Notes: a model not told the origin generated them from the letters alone. Positions 40,097 to 49,000 are shown, counted from the first letter of the stretch. The stretch: DNA of 64,000 nucleotides from Furfurilactobacillus milii (GCF_009864005.1 NZ_WEZQ01000014.1:1-64000); one strand, 5' to 3'. Program-made: numbers and translations.

Positions 40097-40846
40097 TTAC
40101 ACTGCTACCAATTGGTGTTGCTGTACAATACCGCGCTCCAGTGACTGACTTTCTTGTTCCGAACTGATGAGTAGGCCTGACAAACGTTGAATAACTGCGA
40201 TCCGCAGAAATTCAGATTCGGAAGTGGCTGCCGCAATTGCTGCCCAGGCGCCAGCCTCGGCGAGGTCACGGGACACAATGGTTGCCTGTGTAATTGTTTG
40301 GTTAGCACGATCAAAACGTTGGGTTGCTAGGGCGCCATTACGCAAACTGTAAACGGCCAACATCGTTTGCTGGTGACGAGGTGAAGTTACGCCAAGTGTC
40401 CACGTAAAGGCCGTATCGGCGGCTGTACCGACTTGAACGTTACCACTGGACTCAATGGCGACGGCGAAAACTTGTTTATGACTCAGTAGTGGTGCCAAGT
40501 ATTTCCGATAGGATTGTTGCATTGCCCACTGTTGAATCATTGTGTAAGTGATGCCATCTGTCATTAGCGTGGCCGGTGTTGCATTGTCGACAAACATAAA
40601 CTGGTGTTGAAGGGGAACCAGTTCTTGTTTAGCAAGAGCCTGACGGGTTTCGATGGGATTATCAGCATTGAGGGCCGGCGTGGTGATTTTATTGACGTGA
40701 CGAAGAAAATGCCGGATGTTACTCAGCGTTTGATCGAACAAAGCATGTGCCTGATCATCCGGTGTGACAACACCCATTTTAATGGTGAAGGGTGTCCCAG
40801 CGACGTTAACAATGCGGGTCATAAATTTACTTTCTAAAGTTGTCAT
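40097..40846 (-). CDS. Degenerate ApbE-like protein
   Basis: 249 aa. GTPFTIKMGV near the N-terminus, IESSGNVQVG and WTLGVTSP in the middle align with the ApbE segments MGTxxxI, INLGGNxxxxG and WxVGIQNP. The Mg/FAD-binding motifs (DxGGIAKGY, AGTYE, DxxSTA/DALSN type) are missing or unrecognisable, and there is no signal peptide or lipobox. It is therefore probably not an active FMN transferase as such. The start at 40846 has GGAGGAAATT. Distinct from the complete ApbE at 19.9 kb. Confidence 0.55.
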   Translation of the reverse strand: MTTLESKFMTRIVNVAGTPFTIKMGVVTPDDQAHALFDQTLSNIRHFLRHVNKITTPALNADNPIETRQALAKQELVPLQHQFMFVDNATPATLMTDGITYTMIQQWAMQQSYRKYLAPLLSHKQVFAVAIESSGNVQVGTAADTAFTWTLGVTSPRHQQTMLAVYSLRNGALATQRFDRANQTITQATIVSRDLAEAGAWAAIAAATSESEFLRIAVIQRLSGLLISSEQESQSLERGIVQQHQLVAV

Positions 40847-41162
40847 GATGAATTTCCTCCTTGTATAAGTGAATTGAAAATGGGTTATCGCTCTCACTGA
40901 AGTGATAAGAACATTTCCGTTTGGATTAATAATGAGTTTAGGGAGGACATCATAAAGTCAGCTTAAATCCTGCCTAAGGAACTGCAAAGTTGGTAACGAT
41001 TCGGTTGCGATGAAGCGATTTTGATGATGTAAGCGGTTAACTGACGAATTTTGAAAGTTTTACTTACGAAGCACAAAAATTTCTGCTAATGTAACCTATT
41101 GTGCCAGCAGACGGTGATTTATCACGGCAGTTGCTAGGCACGTATAGATTAGGAGGACTTTT
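40847..41162. other. Intergenic region between divergent genes
   Basis: No open frame is supported. TGTAAGCGGTTAAC (41026-41039) only loosely resembles a cre box. The AGGAGG at 41151-41156 belongs to the efflux gene. Confidence 0.5.
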
Positions 41163-42605
41163 TTGGACGAAACACAGAACGTTAAACGTTTCCCCATTAT
41201 GATGGGTTTGCTATTAGGTGGTTTTATCGGGATGTTTAGTGAAACAGCGTTAAACATTGCGCTGTCTAGTTTAGCCACAAAGATGAACGTGCCAATGGGT
41301 ACAATTCAATGGTTAGTCATTGGTTATTTGTTGGTGGTTGGTATTCTATTGCCATTATCAAGTTTATTGACCCGCTGGTTTACTACGCGTCAACTGCTGA
41401 TTTTTGCTTTGTGTGATTTTATTGTCGGGGCAATTGTAGCAGCGTTGGCACCATCGTTTGGGATGCTGTTGGTTGGCCGGATGATTCAAGGAATTGGGAC
41501 AGGAATTCTGTTACCGTTAATTTTCTTGGTGGCCTTATCGATTTATCCAATGGATAAACGTGGTGCGGCAATGGGAATCATTGGCTTAGTTATTATGTTT
41601 GCACCAGCGGTTGGCCCGACATTAGCCGGTCTGATCCTAGGTGTCCTTTCATGGCGCTACATTTTCTGGGTCATGGTTCCAATTTTGCTGATTGCACTTA
41701 TTTTAGCCATTATTTTTACAAAAAATGTTAGTGAGTTGACGCGTCCACATGTGGATGTATTGTCAATTGTGATGTCAACCATTGGTTTTGGTGGCGTCGT
41801 TATTGGTGTTAGCTTAGCCAGTCAAACGGGCTGGGGTTCATGGGAAGTATTGCTGGCATTAGTTGTTGGTATCGTCAGTTTGGCATTGTTCTGTCGTCGT
41901 CAATTACATCTAGATGAACCAATTCTGAATGTGCGTGCTTTTGGCATCCGTTCGTTTTCTGTTGGGACATCGTTAGTTATGGTTGATTTCATGGTAATCA
42001 TGTCATCGATGTACCTGTTGCCAATGTACTGGCAAGATGGCCTGATGGTGCCAGTCGCCTTGACGGGGATGCTCATGTTGCCCGGTGGTATCATTAACGC
42101 GGTAGTTTCGTCGATTTCTGGCCGGTTATTTGATCGGCTTGGCGGTCGTCGTCCAGTGATTGCCGGCTTTTGTGTTGCAGCGGTGGGTGCTGTGTTGCTG
42201 GTTTTGACTAACAGCCACTCTGCATACTGGTATGTCGTGGTAGCACACATTATTTTAATGATCGGTGCCCCTTTGGCTATGTCACCAGCGCAAACTTATG
42301 GACTGAATGCTTTACCACCACGATTAGCAGCTGATGGTAGCAGTATTATGAACACGCTTCAACAGATCTGTGGTGCAATCGCCACAGCACTTTCAACGAG
42401 TTTGATGAGCACTGGCGAAGCAGGTCAACGAACACGCGATGCTGTTTCATCCGGAACACGGATGGGCTTTATGCTAACGTTGACATTGGCCATTATCGGA
42501 GTTATTGTCGCAACGGTGTTTGTTCGGCAGCAACAAGCGCCAGCAGATGTTGAAGAAACTTCCGCTACGCAATCGGCAGGGCATGAAGCACCCGCTGAGC
42601 GTTAA
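41163..42605 (+). CDS. DHA2-family MFS drug efflux protein
   Basis: A 480-aa permease with 14 predicted helices: QWLVIGYLLVVGILLPLSSLL (helix 2), GRMIQGIGTGILLPLI and the antiporter motif GPTLAGLILGVLSWRYIFW. Similar to EmrB/LmrB/MdeA exporters. Start is TTG at 41163 with AGGAGG six bases upstream. Single gene ending at a strong bidirectional terminator. The substrate is not visible. Confidence 0.88.
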   Translation: MDETQNVKRFPIMMGLLLGGFIGMFSETALNIALSSLATKMNVPMGTIQWLVIGYLLVVGILLPLSSLLTRWFTTRQLLIFALCDFIVGAIVAALAPSFGMLLVGRMIQGIGTGILLPLIFLVALSIYPMDKRGAAMGIIGLVIMFAPAVGPTLAGLILGVLSWRYIFWVMVPILLIALILAIIFTKNVSELTRPHVDVLSIVMSTIGFGGVVIGVSLASQTGWGSWEVLLALVVGIVSLALFCRRQLHLDEPILNVRAFGIRSFSVGTSLVMVDFMVIMSSMYLLPMYWQDGLMVPVALTGMLMLPGGIINAVVSSISGRLFDRLGGRRPVIAGFCVAAVGAVLLVLTNSHSAYWYVVVAHIILMIGAPLAMSPAQTYGLNALPPRLAADGSSIMNTLQQICGAIATALSTSLMSTGEAGQRTRDAVSSGTRMGFMLTLTLAIIGVIVATVFVRQQQAPADVEETSATQSAGHEAPAER

Positions 42606-42623
42606 CATAACAGAATAAAATTC

Positions 42624-42683
42624 AAAAAAGTTGGGTAACAGTATCACCACGGGATGTGGCGGCGCTGTTACCCAACTTTTTTA
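42624..42683. terminator. Bidirectional terminator
   Basis: AAAAAAGTTGGGTAACAG and CTGTTACCCAACTTTTTT form an 18-bp hairpin with U-runs both ways; it touches the stop codon of the LysR gene. Confidence 0.9.
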
Positions 42684-43553
42684 ATTAAGCCAATTGCTTA
42701 ATGTGACGTTTACAAACGCATCAATCAGCGTCTGTTGGCGTGCTTGTTTATGTGTCAGCATGTGGGCATGAATTTCGTTGTGGATTGGATTATCGACGGC
42801 AATCAGCTGGCCACCTGCTAGTTCCTTTTTGATAGTTGAAGTTGGTAAATAGGAATAACCAATCCCACTTTCGACCATCTCCTTAATCGCGGCGATGCTC
42901 CACAGTTCCATGATTTGTGGGCGGCGATGAAAGTCACCCCATAGTGATCGTTCAAATTGATTACGATAGCTGCAGTCGGGCTCATTGATAATAAATGGTT
43001 CATGACGATCGCTGATTAATTCCGCAAACGTCTTTTGCTTGCTGGCGGTCGTTACTAACGTGAGGGATTGTTCGCCCAAATCATGTTCCACCAGTGCCGT
43101 AGTGGTTAAAGACGGCCACATCATGAAGGCGATATCGGTCTCGCCATCTTGTAGCTGCTGTTGATTATAGGAGCAGGTGGCATTGGCGATTTGCAGGTCA
43201 ACATCGGGATATTGTTGACGGAAGTTTTGGATAATGGTGGGTAGATGAGTGACAGTGAGAGATTCTGGAGCAGCGATGCGCAGTGTGCCGGAAACCGACG
43301 ACTGGTCAGTCAAATGCTTCACTTGTTGGAAATCTGCTAACAACTGGTCAGCCAGTGGTCGCAAACGTTTGCCAGTGTCTGTTAAGAAAAGTTGGCGTCG
43401 TTCATATTTAAAAAGACTGCCACTTAGCTCTTGCTCCAACGCTTTCACTTGAGCTGACACCGTTGATTGGGTGTAGCCGAGTGTTTTGGCAGCCTTGGTA
43501 AAACTGCCTGTATCAAGAATGGTTTTAAAAGTCGTCAGTTGGCGAATTTCCAC
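42681..43553 (-). CDS. LysR-family transcriptional regulator
   Basis: A 290-aa protein: helix-turn-helix TFKTILDTGSFTKAAKTLGYTQSTVSAQVKALE (residues 8-40), then a two-lobe co-inducer domain. Start is GTG at 43553 after GGAGGAC. Divergent from a GNAT acetyltransferase gene. The palindrome ATCGATATAATCGAT (43570-43584) lies in the shared region and may be its site. The controlled gene is not certain. Confidence 0.9.
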   Translation of the reverse strand: MEIRQLTTFKTILDTGSFTKAAKTLGYTQSTVSAQVKALEQELSGSLFKYERRQLFLTDTGKRLRPLADQLLADFQQVKHLTDQSSVSGTLRIAAPESLTVTHLPTIIQNFRQQYPDVDLQIANATCSYNQQQLQDGETDIAFMMWPSLTTTALVEHDLGEQSLTLVTTASKQKTFAELISDRHEPFIINEPDCSYRNQFERSLWGDFHRRPQIMELWSIAAIKEMVESGIGYSYLPTSTIKKELAGGQLIAVDNPIHNEIHAHMLTHKQARQQTLIDAFVNVTLSNWLN

Positions 43554-43661
43554 GTGTGATTGTCCTCCATCGATATAATCGATTGATAATATTCAAAATA
43601 TCAATTTTACGACTGAATCGTTCACGTGTAAGCTTAAACCATCTTGAAGGGAGCAATAAGC

Positions 43662-44150
43662 ATGAATATTGAACCATATCACATGGATGCACGATTAACG
43701 GCTGGTCTGGTGGATCTCATTGAATTTTGCCAAAATGATGAGGCTCATTTAGGCATTAAGATGATTGAACAGTCCGATGTTTTTGAAATTGAACATCACT
43801 ATCAGGAAAATGGCGGTAACTTTTGGATTGCCCTAGATGGCGATAAAGTGGTCGGGTCAATCGGTTTACTAAAAGTTGGGCAACAAACGGCCGTTTTGAA
43901 GAAATTGTTCACCTATCCAGAATATCGTGGCGAACCGCATCGGCTTGGCCGCAAGCTTTTCCAAACATTGCTGACGTACGCACAGGCACAACCAGATATT
44001 GATAGGCTGGTTCTAGACACACCAATGGGTGAGCATCGTTCGCACTTCTTTTATGAGAAGCAGGGTTTCAAACGTATTTCCCGGGAAAAGTTGACGGTTG
44101 ATTATGAATTTCCGGATCGCGATTCGCTCATTTATGAACGTGAACTCTAA
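43662..44150 (+). CDS. GNAT-family N-acetyltransferase
   Basis: A 162-aa acetyl-CoA-dependent acetyltransferase. The core reads FWIALDGDKVVGSIGLLKVGQQTAVLKKLFTYPEYRGEPHRLGRKLFQTLL, with the CoA-binding segment (YRG..HRLGRKL) around residue 90-100, then YEKQGFKRISRE. The acceptor is unknown. Start at 43662 follows AAGGGAG. Divergent from the LysR gene. Confidence 0.88.
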   Translation: MNIEPYHMDARLTAGLVDLIEFCQNDEAHLGIKMIEQSDVFEIEHHYQENGGNFWIALDGDKVVGSIGLLKVGQQTAVLKKLFTYPEYRGEPHRLGRKLFQTLLTYAQAQPDIDRLVLDTPMGEHRSHFFYEKQGFKRISREKLTVDYEFPDRDSLIYEREL

Positions 44151-44200
44151 GCGTCAAATAGTTGTTCGATCAGTGTCAGCAATAGCAAAAATATCAGATG

Positions 44201-44992
44201 TTAATTTAGATTGAGTTGCAATTTTATTGCCAAAGCAGTGAAAGCTACATCAGCTGTGGATGATATTCTGAAGTCCGCGAACTGTGTAAACCAGGTGGCG
44301 TGGGGATTGATCTCGATAACATGTTGGGGCGAGCAATGGCGATAATACTCGTTTGACCCAGTCACAATTGTGAGGTCACTTTGAGACAGCAATTCATCGG
44401 CTAACTGATCGTTTAAAGGGACACGCCATGCGCCATTGGTCAAACGTTGGCGCACATAAGCATTGGCTTGTTTGAGGTTGGGTGGCAAAGTACCGCCGAG
44501 ATGACGAAATGCCGGTTCTGGGGACAAAAGGCCGTGGCAAACGGGGCAACGTGGGATGTCTGAATGCAGTGCCTGAAGATTAAAGATACGGCCACATTGA
44601 AGACAAAAGTTAACGTTAATGCTGCCCCAAACTTCAATTACATTATGGTTACCAGCGAGCTGGTGCAGGTGATCAACATTGGTGGTGACAACGCCATCAA
44701 TGAGGTGCTGCTCTTCTAACTGCGCAATAATTCGGTGAGCTTTAGTGGGACCATACTTGTGAATCGGATCCAGCATTTCCCGATGAAAACGCTGATAAAA
44801 GGCGGCAGGGTCATCTTCTAGCCAAGTTTGAGAGAATAACCCAAACTGATTGACGGCAGATTCCATATCGGGAATATGGCTTGGCACAGAGATGCCAGCT
44901 CCAGTTAGAAATGTTGGTCGGTGAGCCGCAGTCAGTTGTTTTGCCAGTTGTTCGATTTGTCGATCAAATACTGTTTGTCTTGGTTCTAGCAC
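44201..44992 (-). CDS. SIR2-family (sirtuin) protein with altered active site
   Basis: 263 aa with a sirtuin fold: TGAGISVPSHIPD at about residue 30, TTNVDHLHQLAG, the zinc ribbon CLQC...CPVC, and IEINPHAT. Canonical catalytic residues are changed: the ELHG motif with the general-base His reads EVWG, TQNID reads TTNVD, and the Arg of DFR reads DME. NAD-dependent deacylase activity is therefore doubtful. The start is GTG at 44992 (AAGGAAGG 7 bases upstream); an ATG at 45019 lies before that ribosome binding site. The target is unknown. Confidence 0.85.
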   Translation of the reverse strand: MLEPRQTVFDRQIEQLAKQLTAAHRPTFLTGAGISVPSHIPDMESAVNQFGLFSQTWLEDDPAAFYQRFHREMLDPIHKYGPTKAHRIIAQLEEQHLIDGVVTTNVDHLHQLAGNHNVIEVWGSINVNFCLQCGRIFNLQALHSDIPRCPVCHGLLSPEPAFRHLGGTLPPNLKQANAYVRQRLTNGAWRVPLNDQLADELLSQSDLTIVTGSNEYYRHCSPQHVIEINPHATWFTQFADFRISSTADVAFTALAIKLQLNLN

Positions 44993-45074
44993 AAGCTCAC
45001 CTTCCTTACATAGTCTCATACTGTCAGTGTAGCGAAATTATTCTGCAGAGTGAGTGAACTCGGTTAAGTCGACA

Positions 45075-45113
45075 AAAAAATGACATTTACGCGCAAACGC
45101 AAATATCATTAAC
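45075..45113 (-). terminator. Terminator of the DUF2252 gene
   Basis: On the minus strand AATGATATTT and AAATGTCATT pair, followed by T6. Confidence 0.75.
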
Positions 45114-45117
45114 ATTA

Positions 45118-46503
45118 TTATTTTGCACTATCGGTCAGTGCTTGTTCTTTAGGGTGATTCTTAAGAAAAATCGCATAGTCCTTTTCGACCTGTGGAATAT
45201 ACGCTTCGGCCCAATCTGTCATTGCTCGGTCAAATTTCTTAGAGTCACCGATATAACCGGCAATCATTGGCCCGGTCGGTGTCTGACAGTGATCCACTGC
45301 CAACAAACGACCACATGATTCAGCATACACGTGAAATTGATCTTCGTTGAGAGTGGCAAGATCCACTGAAGTTTTCATATCTCTGAACTGGCGAACATAA
45401 AAGCTGTGCTTTCTACTTTGGAAGTAACCTAAAAAGGGATCAGATGCTGATTGGAGAATCTTCTGGCTGTCGATGATACGGCGGCCTTCGTTTTCTTCAA
45501 ACGTTGAGGTCAAAGCTAGTTGGCGCTCCGCACCAGTTTTTCTAGTCGGCAAAGCTTCCTTGATCTGTAATACAAGATGGCTACCATCAATACTGGTAAG
45601 CAGAACCAAATAACAGCGCGAGCCAAAGCTACCGACGCCCACACAATGACGGGCGATATCAGTGACGTGATATTGTGATAATAACAATGCAATGTCGGTC
45701 CGCACGGTGGAACGATAATCGGCTAGGTAATCGATAATATTACGCGTAACATCATCATTGGTGTGACGCGTAATTTTTGCGTTATCTACAAAACGTAAAC
45801 CAGCATCGGTCGTTTGTGTGAACTTTTTAACGACTTGTTCTGAGTTCCGTTTGCCAGCCTTATCCAAGAAGTATTGAATCATGTCGGCCGTTGGATCGCC
45901 TTCCGGAACAGCGCCAAGAATGCTGGCCACGTCGTTTGCTGGATAGAAACGGTCAATTGTCGACCGTTTGATACTGGCTTCAATTCCCGCCCGATAACTT
46001 TTGGCCACGTTCCGTGTGATTTTATGAATCTTTTTATCTGTGTAACCATTTTCGCGGCCAGCCAAAATAACGCTCACTAGCAGTCGTTTGACGTCGCGCT
46101 CCCATGAATTTACACCCGCTTCATCGAAATCGTTTAAGTCAAACACTAACCGTCGTTCGGGAGAGGCGAAGAAACCGAAATTCCCCAAGTGTGCATCGCC
46201 TGAAATGATGACGGGAATGTGGGTACTTGCTTGGTGGTTGAGGTCAAACGCCATTAGCTCGGCAGTGCCACGAAAGAACGTGAAAGCTGATACGCCCATT
46301 CGCCGATACCGCTCAGGCAGTAATTCAGGAACTAGCATATCTGAAATCCGTTGCATTAAGAGCGTTGGATCGCGTTGCGTTTGTTTGAATGTGCCGAGTG
46401 CGTCAAACGGGACCTTTTCCCGTAATTTGTCGCCCATGTGCTCTAAGTCCGTTTGGCTGCTATTGACGATGATGTTATTAATGTCTAGACCACGATTTGC
46501 CAT
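45118..46503 (-). CDS. DUF2252-domain protein
   Basis: A 461-aa protein of the DUF2252 family, which has a kinase-like (aminoglycoside phosphotransferase-type) fold. Visible are VIISGDAHLGNFGFF (about residue 80), the metal-site-like LVFDLNDFDEA, WERDVKRLLVSVILAGREN, and GVGSFGSRCYLVLL. Function is unknown. The start at 46503 lies 14 bases after AGGAGG, slightly long spacing, but no closer start exists in frame. Single gene with terminator. Confidence 0.87.
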   Translation of the reverse strand: MANRGLDINNIIVNSSQTDLEHMGDKLREKVPFDALGTFKQTQRDPTLLMQRISDMLVPELLPERYRRMGVSAFTFFRGTAELMAFDLNHQASTHIPVIISGDAHLGNFGFFASPERRLVFDLNDFDEAGVNSWERDVKRLLVSVILAGRENGYTDKKIHKITRNVAKSYRAGIEASIKRSTIDRFYPANDVASILGAVPEGDPTADMIQYFLDKAGKRNSEQVVKKFTQTTDAGLRFVDNAKITRHTNDDVTRNIIDYLADYRSTVRTDIALLLSQYHVTDIARHCVGVGSFGSRCYLVLLTSIDGSHLVLQIKEALPTRKTGAERQLALTSTFEENEGRRIIDSQKILQSASDPFLGYFQSRKHSFYVRQFRDMKTSVDLATLNEDQFHVYAESCGRLLAVDHCQTPTGPMIAGYIGDSKKFDRAMTDWAEAYIPQVEKDYAIFLKNHPKEQALTDSAK

Positions 46504-46590
46504 GAAAGTTAAGGATGCCTCCTGAGTAAATATTGGTTTGATTATACTCCGTGGTTCGGTATAGAAACAAACGATGCTAAACATTGACAC

Positions 46591-46630
46591 CAAAAAAGGC
46601 TATCCAACTAATGGCAGTTGGGTAGCCTTC
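46591..46630 (-). terminator. map terminator
   Basis: AAAAAAGGCTATCCAACT and AGTTGGGTAGCCTT form a hairpin; the A-run is a U-run on the minus strand. Confidence 0.82.
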
Positions 46631-46654
46631 AATGCAAAATTTATAATGACTTCT

Positions 46655-47437
46655 TTATAGATATTTAGCGTCAGCTTCATGATCCTGACTCGACAAAATC
46701 TTTGGACCATCTTTGGTAATCGCTAAGGTGTGTTCGTACTGGCAACTCAGGCTGCCATCAGCAGTCCGCACAGTCCAGCCATCGTCTGCGACGGGTGCAC
46801 AGCGCCAGTCACCAACGTTAACCATGGGTTCGATGGTAATGGTCATGCCATCACGCAAACGTAATCCTTTACCAGCTTCACCGTATGCAGGAACCATTGG
46901 ATCTTCATGCATCGTCGGCTGAATGCCATGGCCGACGTATTCGCGAACATCACCGTAGCCCATTTCGTCTTCAACGTAGTGTTGAATAGCATAACCAATG
47001 TCACCGATCCGGTTACCGACAACTGCTTGGTCGATACCAAGATACAAAGCCTTCTTAGTAACTTCCATCAACTTTTTAACTTCATCGCTGACATCGCCAA
47101 CCGCGAAAGCCCAGCAAGAATCTGACATGTAACCATCCACACTAATAACTGTGTCGACTTTGACCAGATCACCGTTCTTTAATAACAGGTCCTTACGTGG
47201 GAAAGCGTGACAAACTTCGTCGTTAACGCTGACACAAGTAGCAAAGTCGTACCCTTCGAAGCCTTTTTCTTCGGGCTTGGCGTTGTGTTCTTCAAAGTAA
47301 CGTACGGCAAACTTTTCGATGTCCCAGCTCGAAATACCGGGCTTGATGATGTCACGTAAACCGATGTGCATACCGGCCAACACAGCGCCAGCTTTACGCA
47401 TACCCTCGATTTCACGAGGTGATTTCAATGTAATCAT
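46655..47437 (-). CDS. map: Type I methionine aminopeptidase
   Basis: A 260-aa metalloprotease removing the initiator Met from nascent proteins. Metal ligands are in VDTVISVDGYMSDSCW (two Asp), VGHGIQPTMHEDP (His), TIEPMVN (Glu) and QYEHTLAI (Glu), all present. The start at 47437 follows AGGAAGAG; an upstream in-frame ATG would include the promoter region. The WxxD-rich insertion near the C-terminus is typical of lactobacilli. Single gene. A second map elsewhere would be usual but is not visible here. Confidence 0.93.
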   Translation of the reverse strand: MITLKSPREIEGMRKAGAVLAGMHIGLRDIIKPGISSWDIEKFAVRYFEEHNAKPEEKGFEGYDFATCVSVNDEVCHAFPRKDLLLKNGDLVKVDTVISVDGYMSDSCWAFAVGDVSDEVKKLMEVTKKALYLGIDQAVVGNRIGDIGYAIQHYVEDEMGYGDVREYVGHGIQPTMHEDPMVPAYGEAGKGLRLRDGMTITIEPMVNVGDWRCAPVADDGWTVRTADGSLSCQYEHTLAITKDGPKILSSQDHEADAKYL

Positions 47438-47554
47438 GACTATTTTCTCTTCCTTTTGTCTTTGATAACTATACTTATTTAGTATAACCATTTTAGGATA
47501 AAAAGAGTAGCGTCTCGCTTGAAAAGGCTTGTCGCTCTTACCTTTTGCATTTCT

Positions 47555-47570
47555 ATAGTGAGTTCACTAT
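47555..47570. promoter_or_regulatory. Palindrome upstream of the aldo/keto reductase
   Basis: ATAGTGAGTTCACTAT is a 16-bp palindrome 32 bp before the gene start; candidate operator of an unidentified regulator. Confidence 0.5.
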
Positions 47571-47601
47571 GATGAATATTGAGAGAACAAAGGGGCGAAT
47601 A

Positions 47602-48477
47602 ATGATGAGTAATGAAATTTCAGGAATTAATGATACGACAACATTGTCAAACGGCGTTGAAATGCCACGTTTGGGATTGGGTGTCTGGCAAGCTGAGCCG
47701 AAAGATGCTGTGAATGCCGTGAGTTCGGCAATTCAAATGGGCTATCCAATGATCGATACCGCTAAGGCCTATGGCAATGAACAACAAGTTGGTGAGGGAA
47801 TCAAACAGGGATTGGCCGCCGCTGGTAAAAAGCGCGAAGACTTATTTGTGACGACCAAACTTGCCAACTCTGATCAAGGGTACGAATCCACGTTGACTAA
47901 TTTCGATGCCAGTTTGAAACGCTTAGGCTTGGATTATGTAGATTTATATCTCATTCACTGGCCAGTTGCCGGCAAGTGGGCCGAAACTTGGCGTGCGTTT
48001 GAAAAGATTTATCAAGACGGCAAGGCACGTGCCATTGGGGTCTGCAATTTCTCTGAACAGACGATGAAGTCATTGATCGCGTTAAGTGATATCACGCCAA
48101 TGGTTGACCAAGTCGAATTTCATCCATGGTTGCAACAGCCGTCTCTGAAGAAGTACTTAGCTGATACAGGTATTCAACAAGAAGCGTGGTCACCACTTGG
48201 TGGGACTGGTGGTTCCTTAATGCAAGAACCTGTTATTCAGGCCATTGCTAAGAAGCACGGCAAATCATCTGCCCAAGTGTTGATTCGCTGGGATTTACAG
48301 AATGGATTGGTGACGATTCCGAAATCTGTTCATCCTGAATACATTAAGCAAAACGCCGATGTGTATGATTTCAGTCTGGACGATGATGACATGAAACAAT
48401 TGGCTGCTATGGAGCAGAACAAACGGACTAGCTACTGGTTAACCAGTTTCGATTGGTACTTCGGTGATGAAAAATAG
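47602..48477 (+). CDS. Aldo/keto reductase
   Basis: A 291-aa NADPH-dependent reductase. Catalytic residues: Asp and Tyr in IDTAKAYGNEQ, Lys in FVTTKLA and His in YLIHWPVAG; the cofactor region LVTIPKSVHPEYIKQN is near residue 240. Starts ATG-ATG at 47602/47605 after AAAGGGG. Related to, but not a duplicate of, the reductase at 24.3 kb. Its substrate is unknown. Confidence 0.9.
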   Translation: MMSNEISGINDTTTLSNGVEMPRLGLGVWQAEPKDAVNAVSSAIQMGYPMIDTAKAYGNEQQVGEGIKQGLAAAGKKREDLFVTTKLANSDQGYESTLTNFDASLKRLGLDYVDLYLIHWPVAGKWAETWRAFEKIYQDGKARAIGVCNFSEQTMKSLIALSDITPMVDQVEFHPWLQQPSLKKYLADTGIQQEAWSPLGGTGGSLMQEPVIQAIAKKHGKSSAQVLIRWDLQNGLVTIPKSVHPEYIKQNADVYDFSLDDDDMKQLAAMEQNKRTSYWLTSFDWYFGDEK

Positions 48478-48488
48478 TTTGTAGACAT

Positions 48489-48525
48489 TACGTGCCACAT
48501 TCGTTAAAAGTGTGGCGCGTTTTTG
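48489..48525 (+). terminator. Terminator of the aldo/keto reductase
   Basis: ACGTGCCACA and TGTGGCGCGT hairpin with a T-run. Confidence 0.8.
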
Positions 48526-48583
48526 GTTGCAGGTCAAAAGAAACGGTATTGTCGATTTAGTGGGGTGGATGCCGCTTGCGGTT

Positions 48584-48752
48584 GGCAACATTGACACGCT
48601 CGCCGTGGGACCGGTTCAAGCCGGAAGTACACCGTCTATCACCTCGCCGCCAAGCCTCGTGAAGACCGCGAGTCTTGGCGTCCGTCCGTGTTGTAAATCC
48701 GAATGGTTCTCTCGGATTTACAACACCTTCACGGTTCGGTGTCAATGTTGCC
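48584..48752 (-). repeat. Structured dispersed element, subtype A (copy 8)
   Basis: 169 bp; arms GGCAACATTGACAC and GTGTCAATGTTGCC pair perfectly; compared with copy 4 the stem has GTC/GAC replaced by GGC/GCC, a compensatory change. Hairpin 1 is a wholly different but perfect stem, GTGTTGTAAATCCGA/TCGGATTTACAACAC. Core CGAGGTGATAGACGG and CTTGAACCGGTCCCACGG on the minus strand. Confidence 0.86.
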
Positions 48753-48990
48753 GCCCTCCAGCTACCGTAGGTTCAAGAATTTTACGCAATCGCCGTCAGT
48801 AATAATAGGTGACTGGATATAGCAATTGAAGTAACCGGAAATTGATTTGGTACATCATAGTTGTGCTACTAGGCAATTTAGCAAACACATGCCTTATTTA
48901 TAATCCAATTGAATCACGAGGCAATGCAAAAGCTTCTCTGGTAGCACTATGCAGATCAAATCGGGTTGATTCAACAAATCACCGTTAACT
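48753..48990. other. Intergenic region, nothing recognised
   Basis: AT-rich spacer between copy 8 and the MarR terminator; no open frame or repeat that I can support. Confidence 0.5.
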
Positions 48991-49000
48991 CAAGAATAAA

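Noticed and set aside
6817-48752. The eight dispersed elements as a CRISPR array or insertion sequence ends
   Set aside because: They are single, widely separated, about 167 bp, have no spacers, and no transposase or Cas gene accompanies them; target-site duplications are not evident.
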